Part shown: positions 10,177-20,455 of the stretch, piece by piece
Position numbering within the stretch: the first letter of the stretch is position 1
Layout: each line of letters begins with the position of its first letter
Source of the DNA: Methylomonas fluvii
GTDB taxonomy: Bacteria; Pseudomonadota; Gammaproteobacteria; Methylococcales; Methylomonadaceae
Direction: 5' to 3'
DNA length: 64,000 nt
NCBI RefSeq assembly: GCF_014850975.1
Contig: NZ_JACXST010000003.1
Span: forward strand, 434,001-498,000
Translations under genes and position numbers: made by a program
Notes under the pieces: model-generated
Seen by the model: the letters and a program-made list of their open reading frames with translations, nothing else
Databases searched by the model: none
What the model was told of the DNA's origin: nothing

Positions 10177-11493
10177 ATGTCACAAACCATTACTTTTCAA
10201 GTGCAGCCGGGCGGTAGTTTGCGCGGCGAAATCCGTGTGCCGGGCGATAAGTCCATGTCACACCGTTCGATTATGCTGGGTTCACTGGCGGAAGGCGTCA
10301 CGCACGTTACCGGTTTTTTGAATGCGGAAGATGCCATCTCGACCCTTGAAGCCTTCCGGGCCATGGGCGTGGAAATTGAAGGGCCGGTCAATGGTGAAGT
10401 GACAATACACGGCGTGGGCAAGCATGGCCTGAAAGCACCCGAGAAACCTTTGTATCTGGGCAATTCCGGTACTTCCATGCGTTTGCTGTCGGGTTTGTTG
10501 GCCGGCCAACCGTTTGATTGTGTATTGACTGGCGATAAATCGTTGGAATCGCGGCCGATGAAGCGTGTCACCGTGCCGCTGGCGCAGATGGGTGCCGAGA
10601 TTGTTACCCAGGAAAACGGCACCGCACCGCTGCATATCAAAGGTAAGGCCGGCAAATTGCAAGGCATTCATTACGACATGCCGATTGCCAGCGCTCAGGT
10701 CAAATCCTGTTTGCTGTTGGCAGGCATGTATGCCGAAGGCGAAACCAGCGTCACCGAACCTGCCCCGACCCGCGATCATACCGAGCGGATGTTGAACGGC
10801 TTTGGTTATCCAGTCACCCGCGAAGGTAGCACAGCCCGTATTACCAATATAGGCAAATTGACCGCCGCGCGCATTGATGTGCCCAGCGATATTTCATCGG
10901 CAGCGTTCTTTCTGGTGGGTGCCAGCATCGCCCCAGATTCCGATGTGACTTTGCGCCACGTAGGGATTAATCCAACCCGCACCGGTATCATCGATATTTT
11001 GCGTTTAATGGGGGCGAATATCGAAGTATTAAACGAGAGAGAAGTGGGCGGCGAGCCGGTTGCCGATCTGCGCGTGCGTTCCGCACAGTTGAAAGGGATC
11101 AATATTCCCGAGCATCTGGTGCCGTTGGCTATCGACGAATTTCCAGTGTTGTTTGTCGCCGCTGCTTGTGCTGACGGGCAAACTGTATTGACTGGTGCGG
11201 AAGAATTGCGGGTTAAGGAATCAGACCGGATCCAAGTGATGGCAGATGGTTTGCAAATTCTAGGTGTCGATGCGCAGCCAACCAAAGATGGTATGGTGAT
11301 TAAGGGCGGTGGCTACATCGGTAGTGGTGAAGTGGAATCGCATGGCGATCACCGTATCGCAATGTCGTTTTCGATTGCCGGTTTGCGGTCGTCGGGTCCG
11401 ATTACCATTAATGACTGTGCGAATGTCAACACATCCTTCCCCGAGTTTCGTGATTTGGCGACCAAATTAGGTTTGGCTCTGACGAGCTTTTAA
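10177..11493 (+). CDS. aroA: 3-phosphoshikimate 1-carboxyvinyltransferase (EPSP synthase)
   Basis: Sixth step of the shikimate pathway: joins shikimate 3-phosphate and PEP. 438 residues. Recognised by GDKSMSHR near the N-terminus, LGNSGTSMR, and the C-terminal DHRIAMSF. The start MSQTITFQ at 10177 is taken because an in-frame upstream ATG (10081) lies deep inside tyrA and would add unrelated residues. One base separates it from cmk. Confidence 0.97.
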   Translation: MSQTITFQVQPGGSLRGEIRVPGDKSMSHRSIMLGSLAEGVTHVTGFLNAEDAISTLEAFRAMGVEIEGPVNGEVTIHGVGKHGLKAPEKPLYLGNSGTSMRLLSGLLAGQPFDCVLTGDKSLESRPMKRVTVPLAQMGAEIVTQENGTAPLHIKGKAGKLQGIHYDMPIASAQVKSCLLLAGMYAEGETSVTEPAPTRDHTERMLNGFGYPVTREGSTARITNIGKLTAARIDVPSDISSAAFFLVGASIAPDSDVTLRHVGINPTRTGIIDILRLMGANIEVLNEREVGGEPVADLRVRSAQLKGINIPEHLVPLAIDEFPVLFVAAACADGQTVLTGAEELRVKESDRIQVMADGLQILGVDAQPTKDGMVIKGGGYIGSGEVESHGDHRIAMSFSIAGLRSSGPITINDCANVNTSFPEFRDLATKLGLALTSF

Positions 11494-11494
11494 G

Positions 11495-12151
11495 ATGCAA
11501 GCACCTGTATTAACTATAGATGGCCCCAGCGGCGCCGGTAAAGGTACGGTCAGTCGAGCGGTTGCAAAATTGTTGGGTTGGCATTATTTGGATAGCGGAT
11601 CGATATACCGATCATTAGCGGTGGCTGTTTTAAAATCAGGTTTGGATTTGGCTGATATCGCGGCTGTTTGTAGAGTCGCTGAAGTTATGTCGTTAGAATT
11701 CGATTGCGGTGACGAGTTAGTCGTTAAGCTTGATGGTACCGATATTACCGCCCAACTGGGTACCGAAACCACTGGCAATACCGCGTCGATCATCGCCGCG
11801 TACCCCGAAGTGAGAGCGATTTTGTTGCAAAAACAAAAGGATTTTCAAAGACTTCCGGGTTTGGTTGCAGACGGCCGCGATATGGGTAGCGTGGTGTTTC
11901 AGGATGCCAAAATCAAGGTTTATTTAACCGCCAGCGCAGAGGAAAGGGCGCTTAGGCGATATAAACAGTTGATTGAAAAGGGGATTGATGCTAACCTTCC
12001 ACAAATCACTAGGGAAATAGAAGAACGCGATTTTCGCGATCAGCAGCGAGCTACGGCTCCGCTCACCGTGCCGGAAGGCGCGCATTATATTGATTCATCC
12101 AGTTTGACTATTCAGCAAGTGATTGATCAAGTAGTAAATTTAGTCAATTAA
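11495..12151 (+). CDS. cmk: Cytidylate kinase
   Basis: Phosphorylates CMP and dCMP with ATP. The P-loop is GPSGAGKGT at residues 8-16; a DGRDMGSVVF segment and the lid-region arginines follow. 218 residues, normal for proteobacterial Cmk. The codons differ in flavour from the flanking genes (more A/T-rich), visible by eye only. It is followed by a hairpin and then rpsA, the standard cmk-rpsA pairing. Confidence 0.96.
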   Translation: MQAPVLTIDGPSGAGKGTVSRAVAKLLGWHYLDSGSIYRSLAVAVLKSGLDLADIAAVCRVAEVMSLEFDCGDELVVKLDGTDITAQLGTETTGNTASIIAAYPEVRAILLQKQKDFQRLPGLVADGRDMGSVVFQDAKIKVYLTASAEERALRRYKQLIEKGIDANLPQITREIEERDFRDQQRATAPLTVPEGAHYIDSSSLTIQQVIDQVVNLVN

Positions 12152-12162
12152 GGCTATTGGTG

Positions 12163-12195
12163 GTTACCGAATTGTTATCGGTGACTTTATTTTAA
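12163..12195 (+). terminator. Hairpin with T-rich tail between cmk and rpsA (attenuator or weak terminator)
   Basis: GTTACCGA (12163-12170) can pair with TCGGTGAC (12178-12185, one G-U pair), followed by TTTATTTTAATTT. This may separate rpsA expression from the upstream operon or serve S1 autoregulation; function is inference. Confidence 0.45.
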
Positions 12196-12247
12196 TTTCA
12201 GAGAAGAGAAAGCTTGCTTGAGTCTTAGCAAGTTTGGGAAAGAAGAG

Positions 12248-13909
12248 ATGGGCGAAAGCTTTGCAGAGTTGTTTGAAGAGAGTTATGCCAAGACCGAAAT
12301 GCGTCCTGGCGCAATGCTAATTGGTACAGTTGTTGATATCGAAAACGAATTTGTTATCGTCAGCACACAAGCCAAATCAGAAGGGGTCATTCCTAAATGG
12401 CAATTTCTGAATGCCGACGGCGACCTTGAGGTCAATGTAGGCGACGAAATTGAGGTTGCTCTCGATTTATTCGAAGATGGCCTGGGCGCCACTCTTCTTT
12501 CCCGTGATAAAGCCAAGAAGAGCAAAGCTTGGGCTGAACTGGAAAAAGCCTTTGAAACCCAAGAAACCATTGTCGGCCGCATCAACGGCAAAGTGCGTGG
12601 TGGTTTCACTGTGGCAGTCGGTGCATTGCGTGCCTTCTTGCCGGGTTCACTGGTTGACGTTCGTCCTATCCGCGATACTGCTTTCCTGGAAAATCGCGAT
12701 CTGGAATTTAAAGTCATCAAAATCGACCAAAAACGTAACAACGTGGTGTTGTCACGTCGTGCGGTCGTCGAAAGCGAATACAGCGCAGAGCGTGAAGAGT
12801 TGGTTAAAACTCTGCAAGACGGCGCGATTGTTACCGGTATCGTTAAAAACCTCACCGATTACGGTGCGTTTATCGATCTGGGCGGCGTCGACGGTCTGCT
12901 GCACATCACCGACATGGCATGGCGTCGCGTACGTCACCCATCAGAGTGCGTAGAAATCGGTCAGGAAGTTAAAGTTAAAGTCCTGAAATTCGACAAAGAC
13001 AAAACTCGCGTCTCATTGGGCATGAAACAAATGGATGAAGATCCATGGCAAAACATCGCCCGCCGTTACCCAGCCGGCACTCGCGTGTTTGGTAAAGTTA
13101 ACAACTTGACTGATTACGGTTGCTTCGTGGAAATCGAAGAAGGTGTTGAAGGTTTGGTGCACGTTTCCGAAATGGACTGGACCAACAAAAACGTTAACCC
13201 ATCTAAAGTCGTACAATTGGGTGACGAAGTTGAAGTCATGGTTCTGGAAATCGACGAAGAACGCCGTCGTATTTCGCTGGGCATGAAGCAATGCCGTTCG
13301 AACCCATGGGATGAATTTGCCGCTACTCACAACAAAGGCGACAAAATCTCCGGCAAAATCAAATCGATCACCGATTTCGGTATCTTCATCGGTCTGGACG
13401 GCGGTATCGACGGTTTGGTGCATATGTCCGACATTTCCTGGAACGAGAACGACGAAGAAGCCATTCGCAATTACAAAAAAGGCGATGAAGTCGAAACCGT
13501 CATTCTGGCTGTTGATTCCGAGCGCGAGCGTATCTCCTTGGGCATCAAACAACTGGAACAAGATCCTTTCCAAAACTACATTGCTGTGCACGAAAAAGGC
13601 AGCTTAGTTAAGGGCGTCATCAAAGAAATCGATGCTAAAGGTGCGATTGTAACTTTGGCGGATAACGTCGAAGGTTACTTGCGCGCTTCTGAAATTCAAC
13701 GTGACCGCGTCGAAGATGCGCGTACTTTGTTAAAAGAAGGCGAAGAAATCGAAGCCAAATTTGTCGGCGTTGACAAAAAGACTAAATCTATTTCTTTGTC
13801 TATCAAAGCGAAAGATGTCGAAGAAGAGTCTAATGCTATTAAAGATTACTCGTCACAAAATGCTGGCACAGCCACATTAGGCGATATCTTTAAACAAATG
13901 GACAAGTAG
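12248..13909 (+). CDS. rpsA: 30S ribosomal protein S1
   Basis: RNA-binding ribosomal protein that helps mRNA docking. About 553 residues with six S1 (OB-fold) repeats; the last four are most alike, with recurring LTDYG.F and ISLG.KQ motifs. The start at 12248 ([12 protein letters not shown]) matches the usual S1 N-terminus and follows AAGAAGAG; a longer reading from TTG 12218 is less likely. The gene is followed by a strong terminator. Confidence 0.97.
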   Translation: MGESFAELFEESYAKTEMRPGAMLIGTVVDIENEFVIVSTQAKSEGVIPKWQFLNADGDLEVNVGDEIEVALDLFEDGLGATLLSRDKAKKSKAWAELEKAFETQETIVGRINGKVRGGFTVAVGALRAFLPGSLVDVRPIRDTAFLENRDLEFKVIKIDQKRNNVVLSRRAVVESEYSAEREELVKTLQDGAIVTGIVKNLTDYGAFIDLGGVDGLLHITDMAWRRVRHPSECVEIGQEVKVKVLKFDKDKTRVSLGMKQMDEDPWQNIARRYPAGTRVFGKVNNLTDYGCFVEIEEGVEGLVHVSEMDWTNKNVNPSKVVQLGDEVEVMVLEIDEERRRISLGMKQCRSNPWDEFAATHNKGDKISGKIKSITDFGIFIGLDGGIDGLVHMSDISWNENDEEAIRNYKKGDEVETVILAVDSERERISLGIKQLEQDPFQNYIAVHEKGSLVKGVIKEIDAKGAIVTLADNVEGYLRASEIQRDRVEDARTLLKEGEEIEAKFVGVDKKTKSISLSIKAKDVEEESNAIKDYSSQNAGTATLGDIFKQMDK

Positions 13910-13922
13910 TAAAACCATCTCC

Positions 13923-13957
13923 AAGGGTGGCATGACTAGCTCATGTCACCCTTTTTT
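13923..13957 (+). terminator. Rho-independent terminator of rpsA
   Basis: Stem GGGTGGCATGA (13925-13935) pairs with TCATGTCACCC (13941-13951) with one G-U pair and a 5-base loop, followed by six T. It clearly ends the gyrA-rpsA block. An in-frame ATG for ihfB (13943) lies inside the right arm, which argues against that start. Confidence 0.9.
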
Positions 13958-13975
13958 GATTATTCAGGGCTGGAT

Positions 13976-14281
13976 GTGACGAAATCAGAATTGATAGAGA
14001 TGCTGGCACGAAAACAGCCTCATCTCGCGCTTAAAGATGTTGAATTGGCAGTTAGATGCGTTGTTGACCACTTGAGCGATACATTGGCAAGTGGCGATAG
14101 GATAGAAATTAGAGGTTTTGGCAGTTTTTCATTACACCATCGTTCTGCACGACTGGGACGTAACCCCAAGACCGGCGATTCAGTGTCCTTAACAGAAAAG
14201 CATGTGCCGCATTTTAAACCGGGAAAGGAGTTACGGGATATGGTTGATGCTTCCAGGGAAAAATACAAAATCGTCGATTGA
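13976..14281 (+). CDS. ihfB: Integration host factor subunit beta
   Basis: DNA-bending nucleoid protein that pairs with IhfA. 101 residues from the GTG at 13976 ([10 protein letters not shown]), matching the normal IhfB N-terminus; a longer start at 13943 would lie in the rpsA terminator stem. Hallmarks are [15 protein letters not shown], the GRNPKTGD loop with the DNA-intercalating proline, and [12 protein letters not shown]. The tail is a few residues longer than in E. coli. Location after rpsA is conserved in gammaproteobacteria. Confidence 0.95.
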   Translation: MTKSELIEMLARKQPHLALKDVELAVRCVVDHLSDTLASGDRIEIRGFGSFSLHHRSARLGRNPKTGDSVSLTEKHVPHFKPGKELRDMVDASREKYKIVD

Positions 14282-14448
14282 CGATAGCTTATAAACCAAC
14301 AATAACGACGCAACGCCCCGTGTAAGGGATGGTGTTGTACTTTAGATGATTTCTAGTGGCGGCAGAGTCCGCCTCTTAAAATTTTGCCACACTACTAAAT
14401 AGGCCTTTAATACAGGACCTAGGTAGAATTTAATCAGGCCGGTAGCCC

Positions 14449-15408
14449 GTGAGCTTATTCGATCATTATTACAGCTATGATCCTGGCTATGGCTACAGTC
14501 TCGACGATTTATTAAGTGTTCCCACACCGCAAGAGCCTGCCGATTTCTGTCGGTTTTGGTGGGATAAGTATCAAAAAGCCTTAACGGTCTCTCCGCAATT
14601 TTCTCTGAATTACCAATGCCAGCGCGCGGGCTACCGGGTTTATGACATAAGCTATCGGTCTACCGATGATTTTCAGATAGCCGGCTGGTTGCTTGAGCCG
14701 GATGCACACCCCATTACTCGGAGCATAGTGGTCGGCCATGGTTATGGCGGCAGAGAGCAACCCGATTTTCATCTGAACATACCGGGCGCCGCTTTGCTTT
14801 TTCCTTGCTTTCGCGGCATATCTCGCAGCCGCTGCGAGCGCTTGCCGGAACAGCCGAATCAACATGTCGTGCAAGACATCGATGATCCTAATCATTACGT
14901 GATCGGCGGATGTGTAGAAGATCTCTGGCTGGCTGTAACCGTTCTGGCCGAGCGTTATCCGGCAATCGCGGATAAGATCGGCTATATGGGCATTAGCTTT
15001 GGTGGCGGAATCGGAGCATTGGCCGCGCCATGGGACGCCAGAATCAAGCGAGTGCACTTGAATGTGCCCACCTTTGGCAACCAACCCTTGCGTTTAAGCT
15101 TGCCTACCAGTGGCAGTGCCGCGGCTTTGAAAGCCTATAGTCAATCTCACCATAATGTGTTTGACACATTAGCCTATTATGATGCCGCTGTTTCGGCGCG
15201 TTATGCATTGCAGCCCTTGCATGGCGCCGTCGCGTTATTCGACCCGGTCGTAGCGCCACCCGGACAATTTGCAATCTATAACGCTTGGGCCGGTGACAAA
15301 CATTTATTTATACTGGATGCGGGGCATTTTGAATATCCACGCCAACATGATCAGGAGCGACAGCTGATTGCGGAGCTGCAAAATTTTTTCGGGGAATCGT
15401 CGCTTTAG
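14449..15408 (+). CDS. Acetyl-xylan esterase / cephalosporin-C deacetylase (AXE1) family hydrolase
   Basis: Alpha/beta-hydrolase of 319 residues starting at GTG. The predicted triad is Ser183 in GISFGGG, Asp265 in LFDPVVAP and His293 in DAGHFEYP; GHGYGGRE forms the oxyanion-side motif. Members deacetylate carbohydrates or small esters; the true substrate is unknown and no xylanolytic genes are near. There is no signal peptide, so it is cytoplasmic. Three bases separate it from a second esterase, suggesting a two-gene operon. Confidence 0.82.
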   Translation: MSLFDHYYSYDPGYGYSLDDLLSVPTPQEPADFCRFWWDKYQKALTVSPQFSLNYQCQRAGYRVYDISYRSTDDFQIAGWLLEPDAHPITRSIVVGHGYGGREQPDFHLNIPGAALLFPCFRGISRSRCERLPEQPNQHVVQDIDDPNHYVIGGCVEDLWLAVTVLAERYPAIADKIGYMGISFGGGIGALAAPWDARIKRVHLNVPTFGNQPLRLSLPTSGSAAALKAYSQSHHNVFDTLAYYDAAVSARYALQPLHGAVALFDPVVAPPGQFAIYNAWAGDKHLFILDAGHFEYPRQHDQERQLIAELQNFFGESSL

Positions 15409-15411
15409 ATT

Positions 15412-16140
15412 ATGAATCGCGAATATCACCACTGGTACAGCCCGCGCTTGGGTCGCGACATGGAGTTCCTGGTTTTCGGTCACGCCGGGGCCAAAGTACT
15501 GATTTTTCCTACTCGGGACGGCCGTTTTTACGAGTACGAGAACCTCGGCATTGTCGAACGGTTACGCAATAAAATTGAAGCGGGACACATACAACTGTAC
15601 TGTGTTGACAGCATTGATCATGAAACTTTTTACTGCTTTTGGCGGCGGCCGAAAGACCGTATTCAGCGGCACATGTTTTTCGAAGACTACATACTGAACG
15701 AAATCATGCCGTTCATGGCCTTGAAAAATCCACACCCCTGCGTCATCGCTCATGGCTGTAGTTTGGGAGGTTATCATGCGGCCAATATTGCTTTCCGCCA
15801 CCCGCATTTGTTCAAAAAATTAGTAGCCTTCTCCGGTCGTTTCGATTTGACGCTGGAAGTGGAGTGTTTCAAAAACCTGTTCGACGGCTACTATGACGAT
15901 CATGTCTATTTTCATACGCCAACGCACTTTCTACCCAACTTGAATTGCCAAGCGCAATTAAAGCATTTGCAGCAAATGGAAATTACTTTGGTGATCGGTA
16001 AGGAAGATCCGTTTTTGCAGAACAATCACGAGTTAAGTCACATATTAGCTGCCAAGGGCATTCCCCATGCCTTATACGAATGGGAAGGGCGCGCGCATCA
16101 AGGCCACTACTGGCGCAGAATGGCTCCGCTATATATCTGA
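15412..16140 (+). CDS. Putative esterase (alpha/beta-hydrolase, COG4947-like)
   Basis: 242 residues with a nucleophile elbow GCSLGGY (Ser117), an acid probably in GKEDPF, and a His in the RAHQGHYWRRM tail. This pattern resembles the small esterase family related to PHB depolymerase/esterase D folds. No secretion signal. It starts 3 bases after the AXE1-type gene and is probably co-transcribed. Substrate unknown. Convergent with ftsH. Confidence 0.75.
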   Translation: MNREYHHWYSPRLGRDMEFLVFGHAGAKVLIFPTRDGRFYEYENLGIVERLRNKIEAGHIQLYCVDSIDHETFYCFWRRPKDRIQRHMFFEDYILNEIMPFMALKNPHPCVIAHGCSLGGYHAANIAFRHPHLFKKLVAFSGRFDLTLEVECFKNLFDGYYDDHVYFHTPTHFLPNLNCQAQLKHLQQMEITLVIGKEDPFLQNNHELSHILAAKGIPHALYEWEGRAHQGHYWRRMAPLYI

Positions 16141-16173
16141 CAGACTCCAGTTCTGCTCGATGAGAAAAGTGCG

Positions 16174-18015
16174 CTACTGCTCTGGAGTGTCTGTGTCCAA
16201 TGATTGTTTTACATCAGGTGTCGGCGGCGCGATGGTTCGACCTTGCATCAATTCATCTATCTGATGTTTGTCCAATGTTTCCCAGTCTAACAAGGCTTGC
16301 GCCATATTATGCAGAATATCGATATTTTCCTTCAGCAGGCTTTCGGCTCTTAGATAATTGTTGTCCACAATTAACCTGATTTCCCGATCAATCAACCGCG
16401 CCATGTGTTCCGACATGGGTTTGGCTTGCGGTCCCAAATAGCTGCCTTCGTTATCGCCGTAGTCCAGCGGACCCAGGTTGTCGGATAGCCCCCACTTGGT
16501 GACCATGTTGCGTGCCAATTGCGTGGCGCGTTGGATGTCGTTGCTCGCGCCGGTGGTGACTTTATTCTTACCGTAAACCAGCGCTTCCGCGGCTCGGCCG
16601 CCGAACAAGCTGGAGATTTGTCCTTCTAATTTGTCTTTGCTGGCGCTGTATTCATCGCGCTCCGGCAAAAACATGGTGATGCCCAGCGCGCCGCCGCGCG
16701 GCATGATACTGACTTTGTAAACCGGATCGTGCTCGGGTACCAAACGGCCAACGATGGCGTGACCGGCTTCGTGGTAAGCGGTCATCAACAGGTCTTCGCG
16801 GCTCATAATCATCGTCCGTTTTTCCGCGCCCATAATGGTTTTGTCACGGGCCTTATCCAGATCGTTCATCGTGATTTCCCGCTGATTATTGCGGGCAGCG
16901 AACAATGCGCCTTCGTTGATCAGATTAGCTAATTCGGCGCCGGAAAAGCCCGGCGTGCCGCGTGCCAGATCATTCAAATTGACGTCATCGGCCAAGGGTA
17001 CCCTAGTTGAGTGCACCCTGAGGATTTGTTCGCGGCCTTTGATGTCCGGTAGACTAACTTGCACTTGCCGGTCGAATCGTCCAGGGCGCAGCAAGGCTTT
17101 GTCCAGCACGTCAATACGATTGGTGGCGGCGATGACGATGATGCCCTCGTTGCCGCTAAAGCCGTCCATTTCCACTAATAATTGATTCAGCGTTTGTTCG
17201 CGCTCTTCCGTGCCGCCCATATTGCCGGGGCTACGCTGCCGGCCGACCGCATCGATTTCGTCGATAAAAATGATGCACGGCGCTTGCTTTTTCGCTTGTA
17301 CAAACAAGTCTCGAACGCGGGACGCACCAACGCCGACAAACATTTCCACGAAGTCGGAGCCGGAAATTGAGAAGAACGGCACACCGGCTTCCCCTGCAAT
17401 CGCTCGGGCCAGCAAGGTTTTGCCTGTTCCGGGAGGGCCGACCATCAGCACGCCTCTCGGAATTTTGCCGCCCAGGGCCTCGTATTTACCCGGTGCTTTC
17501 AGGAAATCGACCATTTCCGCAACATCCTGCTTGGCTTCTTCGACGCCGGCAACGTCGCTGAATCGGATCTTTACCTGATTCTCCGTCATCAACTTGGCTC
17601 GGCTTTTACCGAAATTGTTTTGCGCGCCGGCACCCAGTAGTTGTTTGCGCATGAAATAAATCAATACGCCAATCAGCAAAAAGGTCGGCGCCCAGGAGTA
17701 AAACACCTGCATGAATGTCGATTGGGTTAACGGTCTTTGCACGACGATCTTCACACCGTTCTGTAATAGATCGTCTATCACCGTCACATCGCCGGGGCTA
17801 TAAGCGGTAAAACGTGTGCCGTTATGCCTTAGGCCGTCGATGGCTCTGCCGTCGATCACCACTTCGGCTACCATTTTGCCGCGCACATCCTGGATGAAGT
17901 CGGAATAAGGAATATCGCCTTGTGATTTGTAGGTGGCAGGGGCAGGATTAAAAATGACAAACGCCGCGATGGCGATGCCGGCCATTATGAACAACAAGAA
18001 TAAAATTTTTTTCAT
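16174..18015 (-). CDS. ftsH: ATP-dependent zinc metalloprotease FtsH
   Basis: Membrane-anchored AAA+ protease that degrades membrane and regulatory proteins. 613 residues from MKKILFLLF at 18015, supported by GAGG upstream. Two membrane segments (about 2-22 and 103-120) flank a small periplasmic domain. The AAA module has Walker A GPPGTGKT and Walker [10 protein letters not shown]; the zinc site is HEAGH. The protein is a little shorter than E. coli FtsH, with a brief C-terminal tail. It follows purEK rather than the usual rlmE (ftsJ), so it may be a second FtsH paralogue; whether another exists cannot be seen here. Confidence 0.93.
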   Translation of the reverse strand: MKKILFLLFIMAGIAIAAFVIFNPAPATYKSQGDIPYSDFIQDVRGKMVAEVVIDGRAIDGLRHNGTRFTAYSPGDVTVIDDLLQNGVKIVVQRPLTQSTFMQVFYSWAPTFLLIGVLIYFMRKQLLGAGAQNNFGKSRAKLMTENQVKIRFSDVAGVEEAKQDVAEMVDFLKAPGKYEALGGKIPRGVLMVGPPGTGKTLLARAIAGEAGVPFFSISGSDFVEMFVGVGASRVRDLFVQAKKQAPCIIFIDEIDAVGRQRSPGNMGGTEEREQTLNQLLVEMDGFSGNEGIIVIAATNRIDVLDKALLRPGRFDRQVQVSLPDIKGREQILRVHSTRVPLADDVNLNDLARGTPGFSGAELANLINEGALFAARNNQREITMNDLDKARDKTIMGAEKRTMIMSREDLLMTAYHEAGHAIVGRLVPEHDPVYKVSIMPRGGALGITMFLPERDEYSASKDKLEGQISSLFGGRAAEALVYGKNKVTTGASNDIQRATQLARNMVTKWGLSDNLGPLDYGDNEGSYLGPQAKPMSEHMARLIDREIRLIVDNNYLRAESLLKENIDILHNMAQALLDWETLDKHQIDELMQGRTIAPPTPDVKQSLDTDTPEQ

Positions 18016-18087
18016 GGTTTTGGCCTCTATGTTCTGCGGAGCGATTTTGGCTTGTGTGCCAAAACCGCCCAGATTCAAGCTAAGAGA

Positions 18088-19182
18088 TCATGATGCGTCG
18101 ACAGCCAACGCTAAATTAGCCAAATGCTGTAAGGCCTCGCGATAGGCGGATTCCGCGTCGGCTCTGACCGTTGCATGCGCGACTTTTCGGCCCTTCCGCG
18201 GCGTTTTATCGTACAGATGCAAATGCGCGTTGGGAATGTTTAACAATGTGGCGTCGTCGGCCAGGCCGCCGATAAAATTCACCATACCGGCATAGCCGCG
18301 CGGCTTCGTTGAGCCCAGCGGCAAATCCAGAATTGCCCTTAAGTGATTTTCGAATTGGCTGGTTTCCGAGCCTTCAATGGTCCAGTGACCGGAGTTATGC
18401 ACCCGCGGCGCAAATTCATTGGCCAGGAGTTCTCCGTTCAGATCGAACAATTCCAGTGCAATGACGCCGACGTAATCGAGTTTTTCCAGCAACAGACTCA
18501 CATAGTTTTCGGCAATCGTTTGTTCGGGGTCGCTAGTGCAGCATTCGGCAACACGCAGAATGCCGCCGCGATGTTGATTTTCAGATAGTGGGTAGTAGGC
18601 AATTTCGCCGGATGGACTGCGAGCAGCAATGATGGATACTTCACGCTGAAACGGCACGAAACCTTCGACGATGGAGGCAGCACCTTGCATGCTTTGCCAG
18701 GCTGATTCCAGTTCATCGGCTGATTTTAAAACCACCTGGCCCTTGCCGTCGTAACCCATGCGTCGGCTTTTCAAAATAGCTGGGTAGCCGATTTCGGGCA
18801 GCGCTTGTTCCAAGTCGGCTAAGCTATCGATGGCCGCGAACGGTGCGGTGCGGATGCCTAAATCCTTGAAGAAATTCTTTTCCAGTAATCTGTCTTGGGC
18901 GACGGCCAATGCACCGGCGGGTGGGTATACAGTAGTATGGCTGGACAGGAATTCGGCGACATGCGCCGGCACGTTTTCGAATTCGTAAGTCACAATGTCG
19001 GCTTTTTCGGCTAGTTGAGCCAACAAATCCGGATCGTCGTAAGCGCCCAGTAAATGTTCGCTTAAACCGGCAGCGCCGGCATTCTCGTCTGGGTCAAGCA
19101 CGATGAATTTCAAGCCCAGTGGATAACCGGCCAACGCAATCATTCTGGCGAGTTGACCACCGCCTAGTATGCCAATTTTCAT
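18088..19182 (-). CDS. purK: N5-carboxyaminoimidazole ribonucleotide synthase
   Basis: ATP-grasp enzyme of purine synthesis that carboxylates AIR to N5-CAIR. 364 residues. The N-terminal [11 protein letters not shown] dinucleotide-like loop and the [16 protein letters not shown]-grasp segment are visible, as is [14 protein letters not shown]. Its start overlaps the purE stop by 4 bases (ATGA type). It is 72 bases upstream of ftsH in the same direction. Confidence 0.96.
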   Translation of the reverse strand: MKIGILGGGQLARMIALAGYPLGLKFIVLDPDENAGAAGLSEHLLGAYDDPDLLAQLAEKADIVTYEFENVPAHVAEFLSSHTTVYPPAGALAVAQDRLLEKNFFKDLGIRTAPFAAIDSLADLEQALPEIGYPAILKSRRMGYDGKGQVVLKSADELESAWQSMQGAASIVEGFVPFQREVSIIAARSPSGEIAYYPLSENQHRGGILRVAECCTSDPEQTIAENYVSLLLEKLDYVGVIALELFDLNGELLANEFAPRVHNSGHWTIEGSETSQFENHLRAILDLPLGSTKPRGYAGMVNFIGGLADDATLLNIPNAHLHLYDKTPRKGRKVAHATVRADAESAYREALQHLANLALAVDAS

Positions 19183-19676
19183 CCGGCCACCTGTCTTGGG
19201 TCGGGGGTGGCGATCACGCTATCGGTTTGTTGTTGACGATATGCATCGAGAGCGGGGCGGTATTGCGGGTGTTTATTACTGATGATAGAGGCGGCCAGTA
19301 ACGCGGCATTGATGGCGCCAGCCTTGCCGATGGCCAGCGTGCCCACCGGAATACCGGCCGGCATTTGTACGATGGATAACAAAGAATCCATGCCGTTCAG
19401 AGCCTTGGATTGCACGGGTACGCCCAACACCGGCAGCGCGGTTTTGGCTGCGGTCATGCCCGGCAAATGCGCGGCACCGCCGGCGCCGGCGATGATGACT
19501 TCCAAGCCTTTGCCTTCCGCGGTTTCTGCATACTTAAACAACTTGTCTGGGGTGCGGTGGGCCGAAACCACTTCCACTTCATGCGGAATATCAAGATGCT
19601 CTAGGGTTTGCGCTGCATGTTGCATGGTTTCCCAATCGGATGTGGAACCCATGATGATGCCTATCAATGCGGTCAT
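19179..19676 (-). CDS. purE: N5-carboxyaminoimidazole ribonucleotide mutase
   Basis: Class I PurE, 165 residues, converts N5-CAIR to CAIR. Conserved GSTSDWE near the N-terminus, SAHRTPD, and [11 protein letters not shown] with the catalytic histidines. First gene of purEK; a likely promoter lies about 45 bases upstream. Divergent from the ccm operon. Confidence 0.97.
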   Translation of the reverse strand: MTALIGIIMGSTSDWETMQHAAQTLEHLDIPHEVEVVSAHRTPDKLFKYAETAEGKGLEVIIAGAGGAAHLPGMTAAKTALPVLGVPVQSKALNGMDSLLSIVQMPAGIPVGTLAIGKAGAINAALLAASIISNKHPQYRPALDAYRQQQTDSVIATPDPRQVAG

Positions 19677-19716
19677 GCAAAATCTCCGGTATTTGCGGTC
19701 AATCGAAACAAGCCCG

Positions 19717-19725
19717 ATTATCGCA
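19717..19725 (-). promoter_or_regulatory. Putative extended -10 promoter of purE, between inverted repeats
   Basis: On the minus strand the sequence TGCGATAAT is an extended -10 element about 40 bases before purE. It is enclosed by an inverted repeat, AAAATCTCC (19679-19687) and GGAGATTTT (19733-19741), which could be an operator. Sequence inspection only. Confidence 0.35.
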
Positions 19726-19822
19726 TAATTGGGGAGATTTTCTCTGTCGGCAAATTGCGAACTATGCCGGGCTTAATGATAAGATAGCGCCCCTTGTAAT
19801 GTGTCAGCCTAAGGATGGAAGG

Positions 19823-20455
19823 ATGGAAAACCCGCAACACGCTTCGCTGCAAGCCAGTGGGTTATCGTGTTTTCGCGACGAGCGCTTGTTGTTTTCCGAT
19901 TTGAGTTTTACCGTGAATGCCGGGGAGGTGTTATTGCTCGAAGGCGCCAACGGCAGCGGCAAAACCTCGCTATTGCGTATCCTGTGCGGCTTCAGAGAAG
20001 CCGATACCGGCGAGATTTATTGGTGCGGCAGCAAAATCGCCGATAGCAGCTATTACGATGACATGGCTTATGTCGGTCATGCCGATGGCACAAAAAAGGA
20101 ATTGACGGTGTTGGAAAACCTTAAGTTTGCGTTGGCTCTGGGCAGCGCCGGTAAATACAGCATCGAACAAGCATTGGACAAAGTGCAGCTGGCCGGATTC
20201 GACGACAATCCTGTGCATACCTTGTCGGCCGGCCAAAAGCGGCGCCTGTCGCTGGCCCGCTTGTTGATCACGCACAATTTGTTGTGGGTACTCGACGAAC
20301 CGTTCACCTCGCTGGATAGGCAAGGCATCAAATTGATAGAATCGCTGATGGCCGAACATATTGCTCAAGGCGGTATGGCGGTTTTGACTTCGCATCACGA
20401 TCTAAGCATGGCTGATCTCAATCTAAAACGCATTCACCTGCAAGCATGCCAATAA
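19823..20455 (+). CDS. ccmA: Heme exporter ATP-binding protein CcmA
   Basis: ABC ATPase of system I cytochrome c maturation, 210 residues. Walker A EGANGSGKT, signature LSAGQKRR, Walker B LWVLDEP. With CcmB and CcmC it powers release of heme-loaded CcmE. The start MENPQH at 19823 is preceded by AAGGATGGAAGG. It overlaps ccmB by 10 bases and begins a nine-gene ccm run. Confidence 0.95.
   Translation: MENPQHASLQASGLSCFRDERLLFSDLSFTVNAGEVLLLEGANGSGKTSLLRILCGFREADTGEIYWCGSKIADSSYYDDMAYVGHADGTKKELTVLENLKFALALGSAGKYSIEQALDKVQLAGFDDNPVHTLSAGQKRRLSLARLLITHNLLWVLDEPFTSLDRQGIKLIESLMAEHIAQGGMAVLTSHHDLSMADLNLKRIHLQACQ

Noticed and set aside
13943-13975. Longer N-terminus for ihfB
   Set aside because: The ATG falls in the rpsA terminator stem and the extra residues are not part of IhfB proteins.
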